NCBI GenBank assembly: GCA_034003585.1
Contig: JAVEYH010000043.1
Coordinates: 1 to 25,282, forward strand
Length of the DNA: 25,282 nt
Source of the DNA: JAPXSY01 sp034003585
GTDB taxonomy: Bacteria; Verrucomicrobiota; Kiritimatiellia; RFP12; UBA1067
Reading direction: 5' to 3'
Within the stretch, counting starts at the first letter, position 1, and the number at the start of each line of letters is the position of its first letter. The translations under genes were made by a program, and so were the position numbers. The notes beneath the pieces were generated by a model. That model made no database searches, had not been told where the DNA came from, and was given only the letters and a program-made list of their open reading frames with translations. Shown one piece after another: positions 1 through 7,811 of the stretch.

Positions 1-20
1 GCAACCCGGGGGGAACCGTC

Positions 21-1373
21 ATGATGCTGACTCGCCGCACTTTTTCGCAAACCTCGCTGGCCGCGATTCTGGCGGCGCAAAGCGCGCCGCATCTTGCGCG
101 GGGCCAAGAGGCGCGGCGTTTCCGCGTCGTGCTGATCGGCGCGGGCTGGTGGGGAACGAATCTGCTCCATACGGCGCTCGACAGCGGGGTGTGCGACCTC
201 GCCGCGCTCTGCGATGTGGATGAGCGCATGCTGGCGCTGTGCGGCGAGGCGTTGGCGAAACGGGGCGTGAACCGCCCGAAACGCTACAAGGATTTCCGCG
301 AGTGTCTGGCGGCCGAGAAGCCGGACATCGCCCTGATCGCCACGCCCGATCATTGGCACGCGCTGCCCATGATCGAGGCGTGCCGCCAGGGCGCGCACGT
401 CTATGTGGAAAAACCGATCAGCCACACGATCCTCGAGGGCCGCGCCATGGTCGGCGCCGCCGTGCGATACGGGCGGGTCGTGCAGGTCGGTACCCACCGC
501 CGCGCCTCGCCGCACAACCGCAGCGCGCGCGCGTTCATCCGTTCCGGCAAACTCGGGCCCATCGGGCTCATCCGCTGTTTCGTCACCTATCCCGGCGGGC
601 CCGAGACACCCAAGCGCAACATCGAGCCGCCCCAGGGACTGGACTGGGATTTCTGGTGCGGTCCCGCGCCGTTGCGCCCTTTCTGCGGCGACCTCAAAAA
701 CGCCTGGGGCGGCGGCATCCACCCGCGCGGGTTCCGGCATTTCATGGATTACGCCAACGGTCAGCTCGGCGATTGGGGCATCCACTGGCTGGATCAGGTG
801 CTCTGGATCACCGGGCTGCGGCATCCCGCCGCCTGCCACTCGGCCGGCGGGCGGCCGATCCGCGGCCCCGCGATTCTGACCCGGGAGGAGCAGACCACCG
901 ACGCGCCCGACATGCAGGTCGCGACCTGGACCTTTGCGGACGGCCCGACCGTGACCTGGGAGCACCGCCTTTTCGCGGGGAACCCGCATGAGCGGGGCGA
1001 GAATGTGGGGGTCTTTTTCCACGGACAGAAGGGGGTTTTGCATCTCGGCTGGAAACAGGGCTGGACCTTCTATCCGGCGAACCGTAAAGAGGCCGTGCTG
1101 CACGAGGACGCGCAACTCAACGAACCGGACGGCCAGAACCTCCGCGAGCTGTTCGCGGATTTTCTGGAGGCCATCCGCACGGGGCGCAAACCGCTCTGCG
1201 ACATCGAGAGCGGGCACCAGGCCACAGCGATGTGCCTGCTCGGCAACCTCTCCATGAAACTCGGCCGGAGCGTGGCGTGGGACGGCACGGAAGAGACCAC
1301 CGGAGAGGCGGCGGCCGACGCGCTGCTGCGGCGGCCGTACCGCGGCGCATGGACATATCCGGTTGCGCCGTGA
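21..1373 (+). CDS. Tat-exported Gfo/Idh/MocA-family oxidoreductase
   Basis: A 450-aa protein that probably acts outside the cytoplasmic membrane as an NAD(P)-dependent oxidoreductase on sugars or sugar derivatives; the substrate cannot be read from sequence. Residues 4-30 form a twin-arginine signal (TRRTF followed by a hydrophobic stretch and AQSAPHLARGQ). The mature part opens with a Rossmann nucleotide-binding motif, GAGWWG, near residue 41. The family lysine motif EKPIS lies near residue 130, followed by the C-terminal alpha/beta domain. Length is normal for secreted members in PVC bacteria. Two adjacent ATGs (21 and 24) follow a G-rich stretch that can serve as ribosome binding site. The gene stands alone on the plus strand and converges on the minus-strand gene ending at 1438. 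The family call is secure; the substrate is unknown. Confidence 0.93.
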   Translation: MMLTRRTFSQTSLAAILAAQSAPHLARGQEARRFRVVLIGAGWWGTNLLHTALDSGVCDLAALCDVDERMLALCGEALAKRGVNRPKRYKDFRECLAAEKPDIALIATPDHWHALPMIEACRQGAHVYVEKPISHTILEGRAMVGAAVRYGRVVQVGTHRRASPHNRSARAFIRSGKLGPIGLIRCFVTYPGGPETPKRNIEPPQGLDWDFWCGPAPLRPFCGDLKNAWGGGIHPRGFRHFMDYANGQLGDWGIHWLDQVLWITGLRHPAACHSAGGRPIRGPAILTREEQTTDAPDMQVATWTFADGPTVTWEHRLFAGNPHERGENVGVFFHGQKGVLHLGWKQGWTFYPANRKEAVLHEDAQLNEPDGQNLRELFADFLEAIRTGRKPLCDIESGHQATAMCLLGNLSMKLGRSVAWDGTEETTGEAAADALLRRPYRGAWTYPVAP

Positions 1374-1437
1374 CTCCTCCCGCACGGTTTTTTGCGCGGG
1401 TGTGCCCGGTCGGCCTGAAGTTCATGCCCCCGCAGGG

Positions 1438-2043
1438 TCATTTGCGGTTGCGCAAGGCGCTCAGCCAGGACAGCGGCGCGGCGCGTTTCTCCTGCGGCTG
1501 TTGGAAATAACCTTCTTTGGCGGTTCTGACGTCCTCGATGGTGACGAACGCCTGAGGGTTGTGCTCTTGGACGATTTCAAGCAGTACGGCCAGATCCTTG
1601 CGCTTCGCGATGGAAAAGATCATCTTGAGTTTTCCGGACATGCCCTCGATATCGATCAGCGAGGCGCCGAACCCCACGCGGCGCAGGTGACCGATCAACT
1701 CGGTGGTGTCGAAACGCGGAACAACGCGGACCAGCACCGTGCCGAGCGAAAGGCGCTCGTCGAGGCGGATCCCGATGTAGTTGCCGACCGCGAACCCCAG
1801 CCCGTAGGCGAGATAGCACAGGACGTTGTCCACGTGGTTCATGATCTGGCGGATCGCCAGCAGCCAGATCACCACCTCGAAGAATCCGAGGACCGGCGCG
1901 TAGAGGCGGTACCCTTTCGAGACGAAGATCACGCGCAGGGTTCCGATGCTGACATCCAGAATGCGCGCCACGAAAATCAGAAACGGCACCACAACCCATG
2001 TGATGAGTTCCGGACTGATGGAGGGGACAACTCCCATATTCAT
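1438..2043 (-). CDS. UPF0316/DUF2179 (YebE-like) membrane protein
   Basis: A 201-aa integral membrane protein of the UPF0316 family. The first ~100 residues hold about three hydrophobic segments (ITWVVVPFLIFVARILDV; LYAPVLGFFEVVIWLLAI; the VLCYLAYGLGFAVGNYIGI region), with the family-typical SIGTLRVIFVSKG loop between the first two. The C-terminal soluble part (about 105-185) is the DUF2179 domain, seen also in YitT-type proteins, containing GFGASLIDIEGMSGK and the end segment ITIEDVR-like VTIEDVRTA. The molecular function of the family is not established. It starts 33 nt after the purB stop on the same strand, so the two probably share a transcript. Start is ATG at 2043 (ATG at 2037 is an in-frame alternative); the ribosome binding site is weak for both. 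Confidence 0.88.
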   Translation of the reverse strand: MNMGVVPSISPELITWVVVPFLIFVARILDVSIGTLRVIFVSKGYRLYAPVLGFFEVVIWLLAIRQIMNHVDNVLCYLAYGLGFAVGNYIGIRLDERLSLGTVLVRVVPRFDTTELIGHLRRVGFGASLIDIEGMSGKLKMIFSIAKRKDLAVLLEIVQEHNPQAFVTIEDVRTAKEGYFQQPQEKRAAPLSWLSALRNRK

Positions 2044-2076
2044 TCGCTCACATGATTCCCGCGGGCCGCGTTCCCG

Positions 2077-3474
2077 TCAAAGCGGGCGATCTCCTCGGGA
2101 CTGCGGGTCAAGCTCCCCGACCAAACGCGCCGCGAGCCCGGTGTAGGCGGCCGGCGTGAGCGCGAGCAACCGCCGTTTGTCCTCTTCCGGGAGGTCGAGT
2201 TTTCCGATGAACCCGCGCATCGACTCGGCGGAGATCCGTTTGCCGCGCGTCAGTTCTTTCAGTTGCTCATAGGGGTTCGCCTGCCCGAGCTTGCGCATGA
2301 CGGTCTGGACCGGCTCGGCCAGCACTTCCCAGGCCTCAGCGAGATCCGCATGCAGCCGGTCGGCGTTGAGCGTGATCTTGCCGAGCCCTTTGAGCGTGGA
2401 CTGGTAGGCCGTAAGCGCGTAACCGAACCCCACACCCATGTTACGCAGCACGGTCGAGTCGGTCAGGTCGCGCTGCAGGCGCGAGACCGGCAGTTTGCGG
2501 GCCAAGTGCTCCAGCACGGCGTTGGCCAGACCGAGGTTGCCTTCGCTGTTCTCGAAATCGATGGGGTTGACCTTGTGCGGCATGGTGGAGGAGCCGACCT
2601 CGCCCCGTACGGTTTTCTGTCCGAGGTAGCCGAGCGAGATGTAGGCCCAGATGTCGCGGTTGAGGTCCAGCAGCACGGTGTTCCAGCGCGCGAGCGCGTC
2701 AAACAGCTCGGCGACGCCGTCATGCGGCTCGATCTGGGTGGTGAGCGGGTTCTGGCGCAGGCCGAAGCGACCCTCGATGACCGAGCGGGCCAGAGCGGGC
2801 CAGTCCGCATCCGGATAGGCGGCGAGGTGGGCGTTGAAATTGCCGACCGCGCCATTGAGCTTGGCGGGCAGGATGATCGCGTCGAGTTGGGCGGCCTGCC
2901 GGCGGAGACGGAGGACAAAGACCGCGAGTTCCTTGCCCAGCGTGGTGGGCGAGGCGGGCTGACCGTGGGTGCGCGCCAGCATGGCGGCGTCGCGCGTCTC
3001 CCGGGCGAAGGCGGCCAGCGTGTCGGTCAGCCGCTCCTGGGCGGCGCGCAGCACGCGTAACCCGTCGCGCAGCATCAGCGCGTGCGCGAGATTGTTGATG
3101 TCTTCCGAAGTGCAGGCGAAGTGGACGAACTCGCCTCGCGAGGCGAGCGAGGTGCCGGCGAGCCGCTCTTTGATGAAGTACTCGACCGCTTTGACGTCAT
3201 GGTTGGTGACCGCCTCGATGGCTTTGACGCGGCGCGCGTCCTCCACGCTGAACCCGTCCGCGATTGCGCGCAACGCGGCGCGTTCTTCGGCGGACAGGGG
3301 AAGCGCCTGCGGAATGTCCGGGGCGTCGCACAACGCCTCCAGCCAGGCGATTTCAACGAGGACGCGGCGGCGGATCAGGCCGGCTTCGGAGAAGACGGGC
3401 CGCAGCTCCTCCACTTTTGCGGCATACCGCCCATCCAACGGCGACAGGGCGGTCAACGGGTCAAACGGATCCAT
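2077..3474 (-). CDS. purB: adenylosuccinate lyase
   Basis: A 465-aa enzyme of purine biosynthesis, releasing fumarate from SAICAR and from adenylosuccinate in the cytoplasm. The N-terminus (LTALSPLDGRY) resembles the E. coli-type PurB rather than the shorter Bacillus type. The fumarase/aspartase superfamily signature SSTMPHKVNP lies at about 295-304. The segment TSEDINN and the general-base region ARTHGQPASPTTLGKE (about 167-182) are intact. The open frame extends 18 codons further upstream, but ATG 3474 was chosen because GGAG sits 8 nt before it and the family N-terminus starts there. The upstream extension is Arg/Cys-rich and non-homologous. It lies downstream of the TRL-like gene, separated by a strong inverted repeat at 3535-3580. 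Confidence 0.96.
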   Translation of the reverse strand: MDPFDPLTALSPLDGRYAAKVEELRPVFSEAGLIRRRVLVEIAWLEALCDAPDIPQALPLSAEERAALRAIADGFSVEDARRVKAIEAVTNHDVKAVEYFIKERLAGTSLASRGEFVHFACTSEDINNLAHALMLRDGLRVLRAAQERLTDTLAAFARETRDAAMLARTHGQPASPTTLGKELAVFVLRLRRQAAQLDAIILPAKLNGAVGNFNAHLAAYPDADWPALARSVIEGRFGLRQNPLTTQIEPHDGVAELFDALARWNTVLLDLNRDIWAYISLGYLGQKTVRGEVGSSTMPHKVNPIDFENSEGNLGLANAVLEHLARKLPVSRLQRDLTDSTVLRNMGVGFGYALTAYQSTLKGLGKITLNADRLHADLAEAWEVLAEPVQTVMRKLGQANPYEQLKELTRGKRISAESMRGFIGKLDLPEEDKRRLLALTPAAYTGLAARLVGELDPQSRGDRPL

Positions 3475-3534
3475 GCGCAGGACTCCAGAGCCACGCCGCG
3501 GACAGACCCGGCGGCGCGGACATAGCAATGTGGG

Positions 3535-3580
3535 CGGGCATCAGGAGCCCGGTTTCCGGAGAAGGGGATCCTGATGCCCG
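3535..3580. repeat. 12-bp perfect inverted repeat with nested hairpin, upstream of purB
   Basis: CGGGCATCAGGA at 3535-3546 is perfectly complemented by TCCTGATGCCCG at 3569-3580. The 22-nt loop contains a second small stem, CCGG-ttt-CCGG. It lies 10 nt past the stop of the TRL-like gene and about 60 nt before purB. No T-tract follows on either strand, so it is not a classical Rho-independent terminator. It could be a 3'-end stabiliser for the lipoprotein mRNA, an intrinsic terminator without a U-run, or a leader element for purB. Confidence 0.75.
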
Positions 3581-3589
3581 ACAGCGCGG

Positions 3590-3910
3590 TTACTCGCCGT
3601 ACACGATGGTGACGGTCTCATTGTAGAGATACAGGATGTTCATCACTTTGTAATTCACGTGATGGACCTTGGTGATCCCGCCGTTCCGCATCGCCGTATC
3701 GATCGAGTTGTCGCCGGTGTTGAAGAACAGGATGCCGCCGCCGTAGGACTCGCCGCGCTTGGTGGCGCGGACACTGTTGTCCACGATCGGGTCCGAGATG
3801 GTGTGGTCCAGGGTGAGGGCCGCGGTGGTGGCGCCTTTCATGGGAAGCACACAACCGGTCAGCATGGCGGAACCGGCGCACAGAACAGCGAGGGCGAGCA
3901 CTTTCTTCAT
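3590..3910 (-). CDS. TRL-like family lipoprotein
   Basis: A 106-aa predicted lipoprotein. The signal MKKVLALAVLCAGSAMLTGC ends in a clear lipobox (LTGC). The mature part matches the TRL-like family pattern as I know it: repeated small-residue segments ending in a GDNSIDTAMRNGGITKVHHVNY block and a final TVTIVYGE strand. Family function is unknown. The frame offers earlier ATGs at 3943 and 3916. ATG 3910 is preferred because AAAAGGAG lies 8 nt before it, whereas it lies only 2 nt before the ATG at 3916. The gene is divergent from the flavodiiron gene and is followed by the 3535-3580 stem-loop. Confidence 0.82.
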   Translation of the reverse strand: MKKVLALAVLCAGSAMLTGCVLPMKGATTAALTLDHTISDPIVDNSVRATKRGESYGGGILFFNTGDNSIDTAMRNGGITKVHHVNYKVMNILYLYNETVTIVYGE

Positions 3911-4034
3911 GGTCATAACTCCTTTTTTGATGGGGTTCGGCACGGCGAGCAGGGCCGTGTCTCACATCCGTCCCATCGTTGCATAAATCCGCCCCGGATT
4001 GCAAGCCGCCGGTGAAAACCCCGTCCGCCGCGGG

Positions 4035-4063
4035 TTGACAGCGCCAGCCGAATCCATCATCAT
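4035..4063 (+). promoter_or_regulatory. candidate sigma-70 promoter for the flavodiiron-hemerythrin unit
   Basis: A perfect -35 hexamer TTGACA (4035-4040) is followed after exactly 17 nt by CATCAT (4058-4063), which matches TATAAT at four of six positions. It lies about 100 nt before the ATG at 4164, in the divergent intergenic region. The weak -10 would fit a promoter that needs an activator. No operator was recognised. Confidence 0.45.
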
Positions 4064-4163
4064 AACCGCCACAAGGTCATCCGGATGCGACGTACCGTGT
4101 CCGCCCCGGATGGACCCCGGCGCGGTTCGCGAGGCCGGGGCCGCGGCCTGAAGGGAGAGAGCG

Positions 4164-5333
4164 ATGAAGGCGAGAGAGATCTGTAACGGCGTGCAGTGGA
4201 TGGGGTATGTCGATTGGAACCGGCGTTTGTTCGACGCGCTGATCCCCTTGCCGGACGGCACCAGCTATAATGCCTATCTGGTCCGGGGCAGCGAAAAAAC
4301 CGTGCTGTTCGACGCGGTGGACCCGGCCGTGGCGCACGTGCTCCTGGCGCAGATGGAAGAGGTTCCGCGCCTGGATTATCTGGTCGCGCAGCACGCCGAA
4401 CAGGACCACTCCGGCGCGATTCCCATGGTGCTTGCGAAATACCCGGAGGCCATCGTGCTCTGCACGCCCAAGGCCAAGCCGCTGCTGACGGATCATCTGG
4501 CGATCGCGCCGGAGCGCATCCGGACGGTGGAGGACAACGAGACCCTGGCGCTGGGCGGGAAAACGCTTCAGTTCCTCCACACCCCGTGGGTCCACTGGCC
4601 GGAGACGATGTGCACCTACCTGCCCGAGGACCGCATCCTTTTCTCCTGCGATTTCTTCGGCTCGCATCTGGCGACCTCGTCGCTCTGTTCCGGCACCGAC
4701 CCGTATGTCTGCGAGGCGGCCAAGCGCTATTATGCCGAAATCATGATGCCGTTCCGGCCGATGATCCGCAACAACATGAAAAAAGTGCGGGCACTGGATG
4801 TGGGGCTGATCGCGCCCAGTCACGGACCGCTGCATGACCATCCGGAGATCATCCTTTCGGCCTACGAAGAGTGGATCTCCGATCGCGTGGCGAATCAGGT
4901 GGTGATCCCCTACATGTCCATGCACGGCAGCACCGCGATGATGGTGGACCATCTCACGGCGGCCCTGACCGCGCGGGGGGTGGGCGTGCAGCCGTTCGAG
5001 CTTTCCACCACCGACATCGGCAAACTGGCCATGTCCCTGGTGGACGCGGCCACGCTGGTGGTCGGCACGCCGACCGTGCACGTCGGTCCGCATCCGCATG
5101 TGTTCGCGGCCGCGCACCTCGCCAACGCGCTGCGCCCCAAGGTCAAATACGCCGCCGTCATCGGCTCCTACGGCTGGGGCACCAAGGCGGCCGAGCAGAT
5201 CTCCTCCCTGATCCCCAACCTCAAGGTCGAGGTGCTCGGCACGCTGATGTGCAAAGGTCTGCCGCAGGCCGACACCTTTGCGGCGCTGGATGCGCTCGCC
5301 GAGAGTATCCGGACGAAACACGAGGCCCTGTGA
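4164..5333 (+). CDS. class A flavodiiron protein (FprA family; O2 or NO reductase)
   Basis: A 389-aa cytoplasmic flavoprotein that reduces O2 to water and/or NO to N2O at a non-haem di-iron site next to FMN. The N-terminal metallo-beta-lactamase-like domain (about 1-245) keeps the full ligand set: HAEQDH at 77-82, His144 in WVHWPE, Asp163 in SCDFFGSH and His220 in APSHG. The C-terminal flavodoxin-like domain (about 245-389) has the FMN phosphate loop MSMHGST (251-257) and GSYGWG. No rubredoxin or flavin reductase domain is fused, so an external electron donor is needed; none is encoded nearby. ATG 4164 follows GAAGGGAGAG. The hemerythrin gene begins 13 nt after the stop. O2 versus NO preference cannot be read from sequence. 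Confidence 0.95.
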   Translation: MKAREICNGVQWMGYVDWNRRLFDALIPLPDGTSYNAYLVRGSEKTVLFDAVDPAVAHVLLAQMEEVPRLDYLVAQHAEQDHSGAIPMVLAKYPEAIVLCTPKAKPLLTDHLAIAPERIRTVEDNETLALGGKTLQFLHTPWVHWPETMCTYLPEDRILFSCDFFGSHLATSSLCSGTDPYVCEAAKRYYAEIMMPFRPMIRNNMKKVRALDVGLIAPSHGPLHDHPEIILSAYEEWISDRVANQVVIPYMSMHGSTAMMVDHLTAALTARGVGVQPFELSTTDIGKLAMSLVDAATLVVGTPTVHVGPHPHVFAAAHLANALRPKVKYAAVIGSYGWGTKAAEQISSLIPNLKVEVLGTLMCKGLPQADTFAALDALAESIRTKHEAL

Positions 5334-5346
5334 GGGAGAGGCGCGC

Positions 5347-5802
5347 GTGGAAACGACGGAACGACGAAAGATTGACCGCCATCTGTTTCGCATCGGTGTG
5401 CCGCTGATCGACAGGCAGCACGAACAGTATCTGGAGTGGGTCGACCGGCTCTTCTCCCTGACCGAACAGCCGTCCGTCAGCCGGACGGCGTTCGATGAGG
5501 CGGTGGCCGACGCGGTGGCTTACGCCATCGAGCATTTCGATGCGGAAGAGGCCCTCATGCGTTCCGTCGCGTATCCGGGATACGAAGCGCATGTGCGGAA
5601 GCATGACGAGTTCCGCGACGAAACGGACCGGCTCTGTTCCGGCGATCCGATCCCGTCATCCCCGGAGGAGCGGCTGTTTTATCTGACCAGGTGGCTGGTC
5701 CGTTGGTTCTGCGAGCAGACCCAAGTCTATGATAAGGCCCTGGCCGTGTTTCTCGCGCGGCAACACGCACCGCTCACCGCTCAGCGCGAAACGTTCCCGT
5801 AA
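5347..5802 (+). CDS. bacteriohemerythrin-like protein with one His ligand replaced by Gln
   Basis: A 151-aa single-domain hemerythrin, a four-helix bundle that usually binds O2 at a di-iron site. Visible ligand motifs are the His in IDRQHEQ (helix 1), HFDAEE (helix 2) and HVRKH (helix 3). The helix-4 pattern WLxxHIxxxDK aligns with WFCEQTQVYDK: Trp, Asp and Lys are kept but the ligand His is Gln, encoded CAG within 5716-5718. The GTG at 5347 is the chosen start, because GAGGGAGAG lies about 7 nt upstream and the conserved domain begins soon after. The longer open frame would overlap the flavodiiron gene. Position 13 nt behind the flavodiiron gene suggests a joint role in O2 handling or sensing. 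Confidence 0.88.
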   Translation: METTERRKIDRHLFRIGVPLIDRQHEQYLEWVDRLFSLTEQPSVSRTAFDEAVADAVAYAIEHFDAEEALMRSVAYPGYEAHVRKHDEFRDETDRLCSGDPIPSSPEERLFYLTRWLVRWFCEQTQVYDKALAVFLARQHAPLTAQRETFP

Positions 5803-5845
5803 CGCTCCGTGGGGCATGGACCGCTTCTTTCCCGGGCAGCGCATC

Positions 5846-7147
5846 TCAGACCCGGCGCGGGGCGAAATCGAATTCGCCGAGCGTGGAACCGTCGGTCAGA
5901 TTGTGCGCGGTGATCCGCAGGCGGTCCCCGCTGACACGGCCCCCGATCACCGTGAGTTGTCCTTGGGGCGGCACATCGCAGCCCGCGCCCCCCACCAGAT
6001 GCGCCCAGGGGCGTTTGACGGTCGGCGCGTCGTAGCGGAACCGGTGCGTGTGGGCCGTGATCACCAGTTGGACGCCGTATTGCCCGAAGAGCGGTGACCA
6101 GAGCTCGTGGCAGTGGCGCTGCCACGAGGCCCAGCCGTCGAGACGGTCGCCGGGGTTGGCCTTGGGCGATTCGTCGAACAGCGGGATGTGGCAAAAGGCC
6201 ACCAGATAGGGCGCGCTCTTGATTTCCGGCCGCTCCAGCGTATCGGCCAGCCATTTCGCCTGAAGTTCGCGGTAAGGCTTGAACTGGGCGAGCTGACCCC
6301 AGGCGGGGTGTTCGTCCGGCTTGTCCTCGCCGGTGTCGAGGCCGATCAGGGCGATTTCTCCCTGACGGCAGGCGTAATTGCGCTCCAGTGTCCAGTACGC
6401 GCTCGCGCGTTCGGTAGGCTCGCGCGTCAGGAGAAGCCGCGGCAGCTCCCGCGCCAGCAGGCCGCGGTAGTCGTGGTTCCCGGGGGTGAAGAGGAAGGGG
6501 CGGCTGACGGCGAATGCGCTTTTTCCCGGATTCAGCAGGGTCTGGATCATTTTGGGCATCTGGTCCAGCCAGTTGCAGAGATCGCCGTTCCAGACCGTCA
6601 CGGCCGGCTTCAGCTCTTCGAGTTTGGCGGCCAGCAGCGCAAAGGCCTTGTGGTTCTCGTGCGTGTCGTTGATGACGGCGAACGAGGAGGGCGACCGCAA
6701 CCCCGGCGTGCGGAAGGAGTAGGCGTCGCTCAGGACCGGCTCGCCGGGCAGGATCTTGTAGGGCCCGCGGAAATCGACGGGCACGGTTCCGGTGCGGTAG
6801 TGGTAGACGGAATCCGGGGTGAGGCCCGTCAGCCGGACACCGAGCGCGGCGTCATCCAGCGCCCGCAATCCGCCGCTGCCCGCGAACACGCGGCGCGCGT
6901 CCGAGAAATCGGGCCGCGTGGCCAGATCCACAAAGCCCGTGGCGCGGGTGGCGACACCCCAAACGACCCCCATGGAGGTCGGCGACGGGATCTGCAGCGA
7001 CGGCGGGGTCAGGACCGGGGAGGCGGCTTCCGGAACCAGGCTGTTCACGGCCGCCGGCGGGGTCTCGGCCGCCACCCTCCGGGTCTGCGCGGCGAGTGTC
7101 GCCAGCAGGGAACTTTTCAGAAACGTCCGACGTTGTAACGGCTTCAT
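5846..7147 (-). CDS. Tat-exported calcineurin-like metallophosphoesterase
   Basis: A 433-aa protein predicted to be exported and to hydrolyse phosphoesters with a two-metal centre. The N-terminus carries QRRTFLKSSLLATLAAQ, a twin-arginine signal. Residues about 50-150 look like a fibronectin-III-like domain, as in purple-acid-phosphatase relatives. The catalytic motifs follow in order: D161-x-H163 in INDTHE, G188-D189 in WNGDLC, G223-NHD in TPGNHD, H320 in CHIP, and AHTH at 365-368 (family GHxH). The open frame continues 39 codons upstream, but ATG 7147 is preceded by GGAG and AAGG and starts directly before the Tat signal. The gene converges on the hemerythrin gene, with 43 nt between stops. 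Physiological substrate unknown. Confidence 0.93.
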   Translation of the reverse strand: MKPLQRRTFLKSSLLATLAAQTRRVAAETPPAAVNSLVPEAASPVLTPPSLQIPSPTSMGVVWGVATRATGFVDLATRPDFSDARRVFAGSGGLRALDDAALGVRLTGLTPDSVYHYRTGTVPVDFRGPYKILPGEPVLSDAYSFRTPGLRSPSSFAVINDTHENHKAFALLAAKLEELKPAVTVWNGDLCNWLDQMPKMIQTLLNPGKSAFAVSRPFLFTPGNHDYRGLLARELPRLLLTREPTERASAYWTLERNYACRQGEIALIGLDTGEDKPDEHPAWGQLAQFKPYRELQAKWLADTLERPEIKSAPYLVAFCHIPLFDESPKANPGDRLDGWASWQRHCHELWSPLFGQYGVQLVITAHTHRFRYDAPTVKRPWAHLVGGAGCDVPPQGQLTVIGGRVSGDRLRITAHNLTDGSTLGEFDFAPRRV

Positions 7148-7477
7148 CCTTATTCTCCGGCTTGTCTTCCTGACGTGAACCCGCCGATCACACCCCGTAT
7201 CGGAAGTCGGGTTACGGAAAGGTCCTAAAAACCTAATCCATGCCGTCACCATACCAAAAGCCACGGGGACTTACAAACGGCGTTCATCGTTGGACGTTTA
7301 CGCCGCATGCCTGTCCCTCCAGCGTTCATCACTCAAAAAGACACATCGAGACCCGTAGAGGAACAAGGCTGAATCATGGGTTGAATTTCTTAGTAATGAA
7401 CGACGGCTGTACTCAGCCGAAAGAAATGCAATCCTTTTCGCGGAGATTCGCGGGTAGAAAACGGATGTACCGTTACG

Positions 7478-7597
7478 CCCCGTCCCCGTCCTCGTCCCCG
7501 TCTCCGTCCTCGTCTCCGTCCTCGTCCCCGTCCTCGTCCCCGTCCCCGTCCTCGTCCTCGTTCTCGTTCTCGTTCTCGTACCCGTACCCGTACCCGT
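7478..7597. repeat. degenerate hexanucleotide tandem array, 20 units of NNNCGT
   Basis: Exactly 20 consecutive hexamers fit the pattern NNNCGT with no break in phase. In order they are a mix of CCCCGT, CCTCGT and CTCCGT (14 units), then TCTCGT three times, then ACCCGT three times. The CGT half of each unit is invariant, while the other half changes in blocks, which indicates local duplication of neighbouring variants. The minus strand reads ACG followed by three purine-rich or variable bases. Confidence 0.95.
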
Positions 7598-7632
7598 GCG
7601 CTTTCACGATTTCCGTGTACGGGAACGGGTAC
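7578..7632. repeat. large hairpin formed from the end of the hexamer array
   Basis: GTACCCGTACCCGTAC (7578-7593) pairs with GTACGGGAACGGGTAC (7617-7632) at 15 of 16 positions, with a 23-nt loop. The left arm is made of the last hexamers of the array; the right arm is an isolated reverse-complement copy. No U-tract follows directly on either strand. Confidence 0.8.
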
Positions 7633-7686
7633 CGATTCCCAAATACGGCACGGCAGCGGGGAGGAGAGGAAGTGGAAAAAAATATT

Positions 7687-7793
7687 TTGAACGCTCAACT
7701 TTCAACGCTCAAGTTATAGGTAAACCCGCCGCCGGTCGGGGTGGGCAAAAATGAAGGGGCAACTTGAACGCAGAACGTCGAACGTTGATGTTC
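7687..7793. repeat. CAACG-type dispersed inverted repeat, locus 1
   Basis: The left arm (7687-7715) carries repeated CTCAAC/TTCAACGCTCAA words and ends CGCTCAAGTT. The right arm (7761-7793) begins AACTTGAACG and continues with GAACG/AACGTTGA words in opposite orientation. The centre is GC-rich (CCCGCCGCCGGTCGGGGTGG). A similar element occurs at 21150-21230. The arms are imperfect complements built from a few short words rather than an exact palindrome. Confidence 0.7.
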
Positions 7794-7811
7794 TAAACAA
7801 GGGAATGGCGA

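Larger units (their letters stand above)
7148..7811. other. 660-bp gene-free region with structured repeats
   Basis: No convincing gene was found here. Open frames on both strands across 7390-7719 owe their length to the hexamer array and encode Ser/Pro/Tyr or Arg/Gly/Glu dipeptide runs. Neither has homology I recognise or a good ribosome binding site. The region holds the hexanucleotide array (7478-7597), an overlapping hairpin (7578-7632) and a CAACG-type inverted repeat (7687-7793). The stretch 7148-7477 shows nothing I can name; a promoter for the phosphoesterase gene should lie there, but I cannot place it. Confidence 0.7.

Noticed and set aside
1379..1400. Hairpin CCCGCAC...GCGCGGG with a T-rich loop between the convergent genes, as a terminator
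   Set aside because: The stem has a mismatch on the plus strand (G-U on the minus strand), the T-run is in the loop rather than after the stem, and no U-tract follows on either strand.
4077..5393. A 438-aa minus-strand frame opposite the flavodiiron gene
   Set aside because: The plus-strand protein carries all flavodiiron iron ligands and a good ribosome binding site, so the opposite frame is a shadow.
7478..7597. A CRISPR array
   Set aside because: The unit is six bases with no spacers, and there are no cas genes in the window.
7240..7719. A 159-aa plus-strand frame with Ser/Pro and Tyr/Pro dipeptide runs, and a 102-aa minus-strand frame with Arg/Gly and Arg/Glu runs
   Set aside because: Both exist only because the hexamer array has a period divisible by three and so lacks stops. 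Neither has a convincing ribosome binding site or homology.
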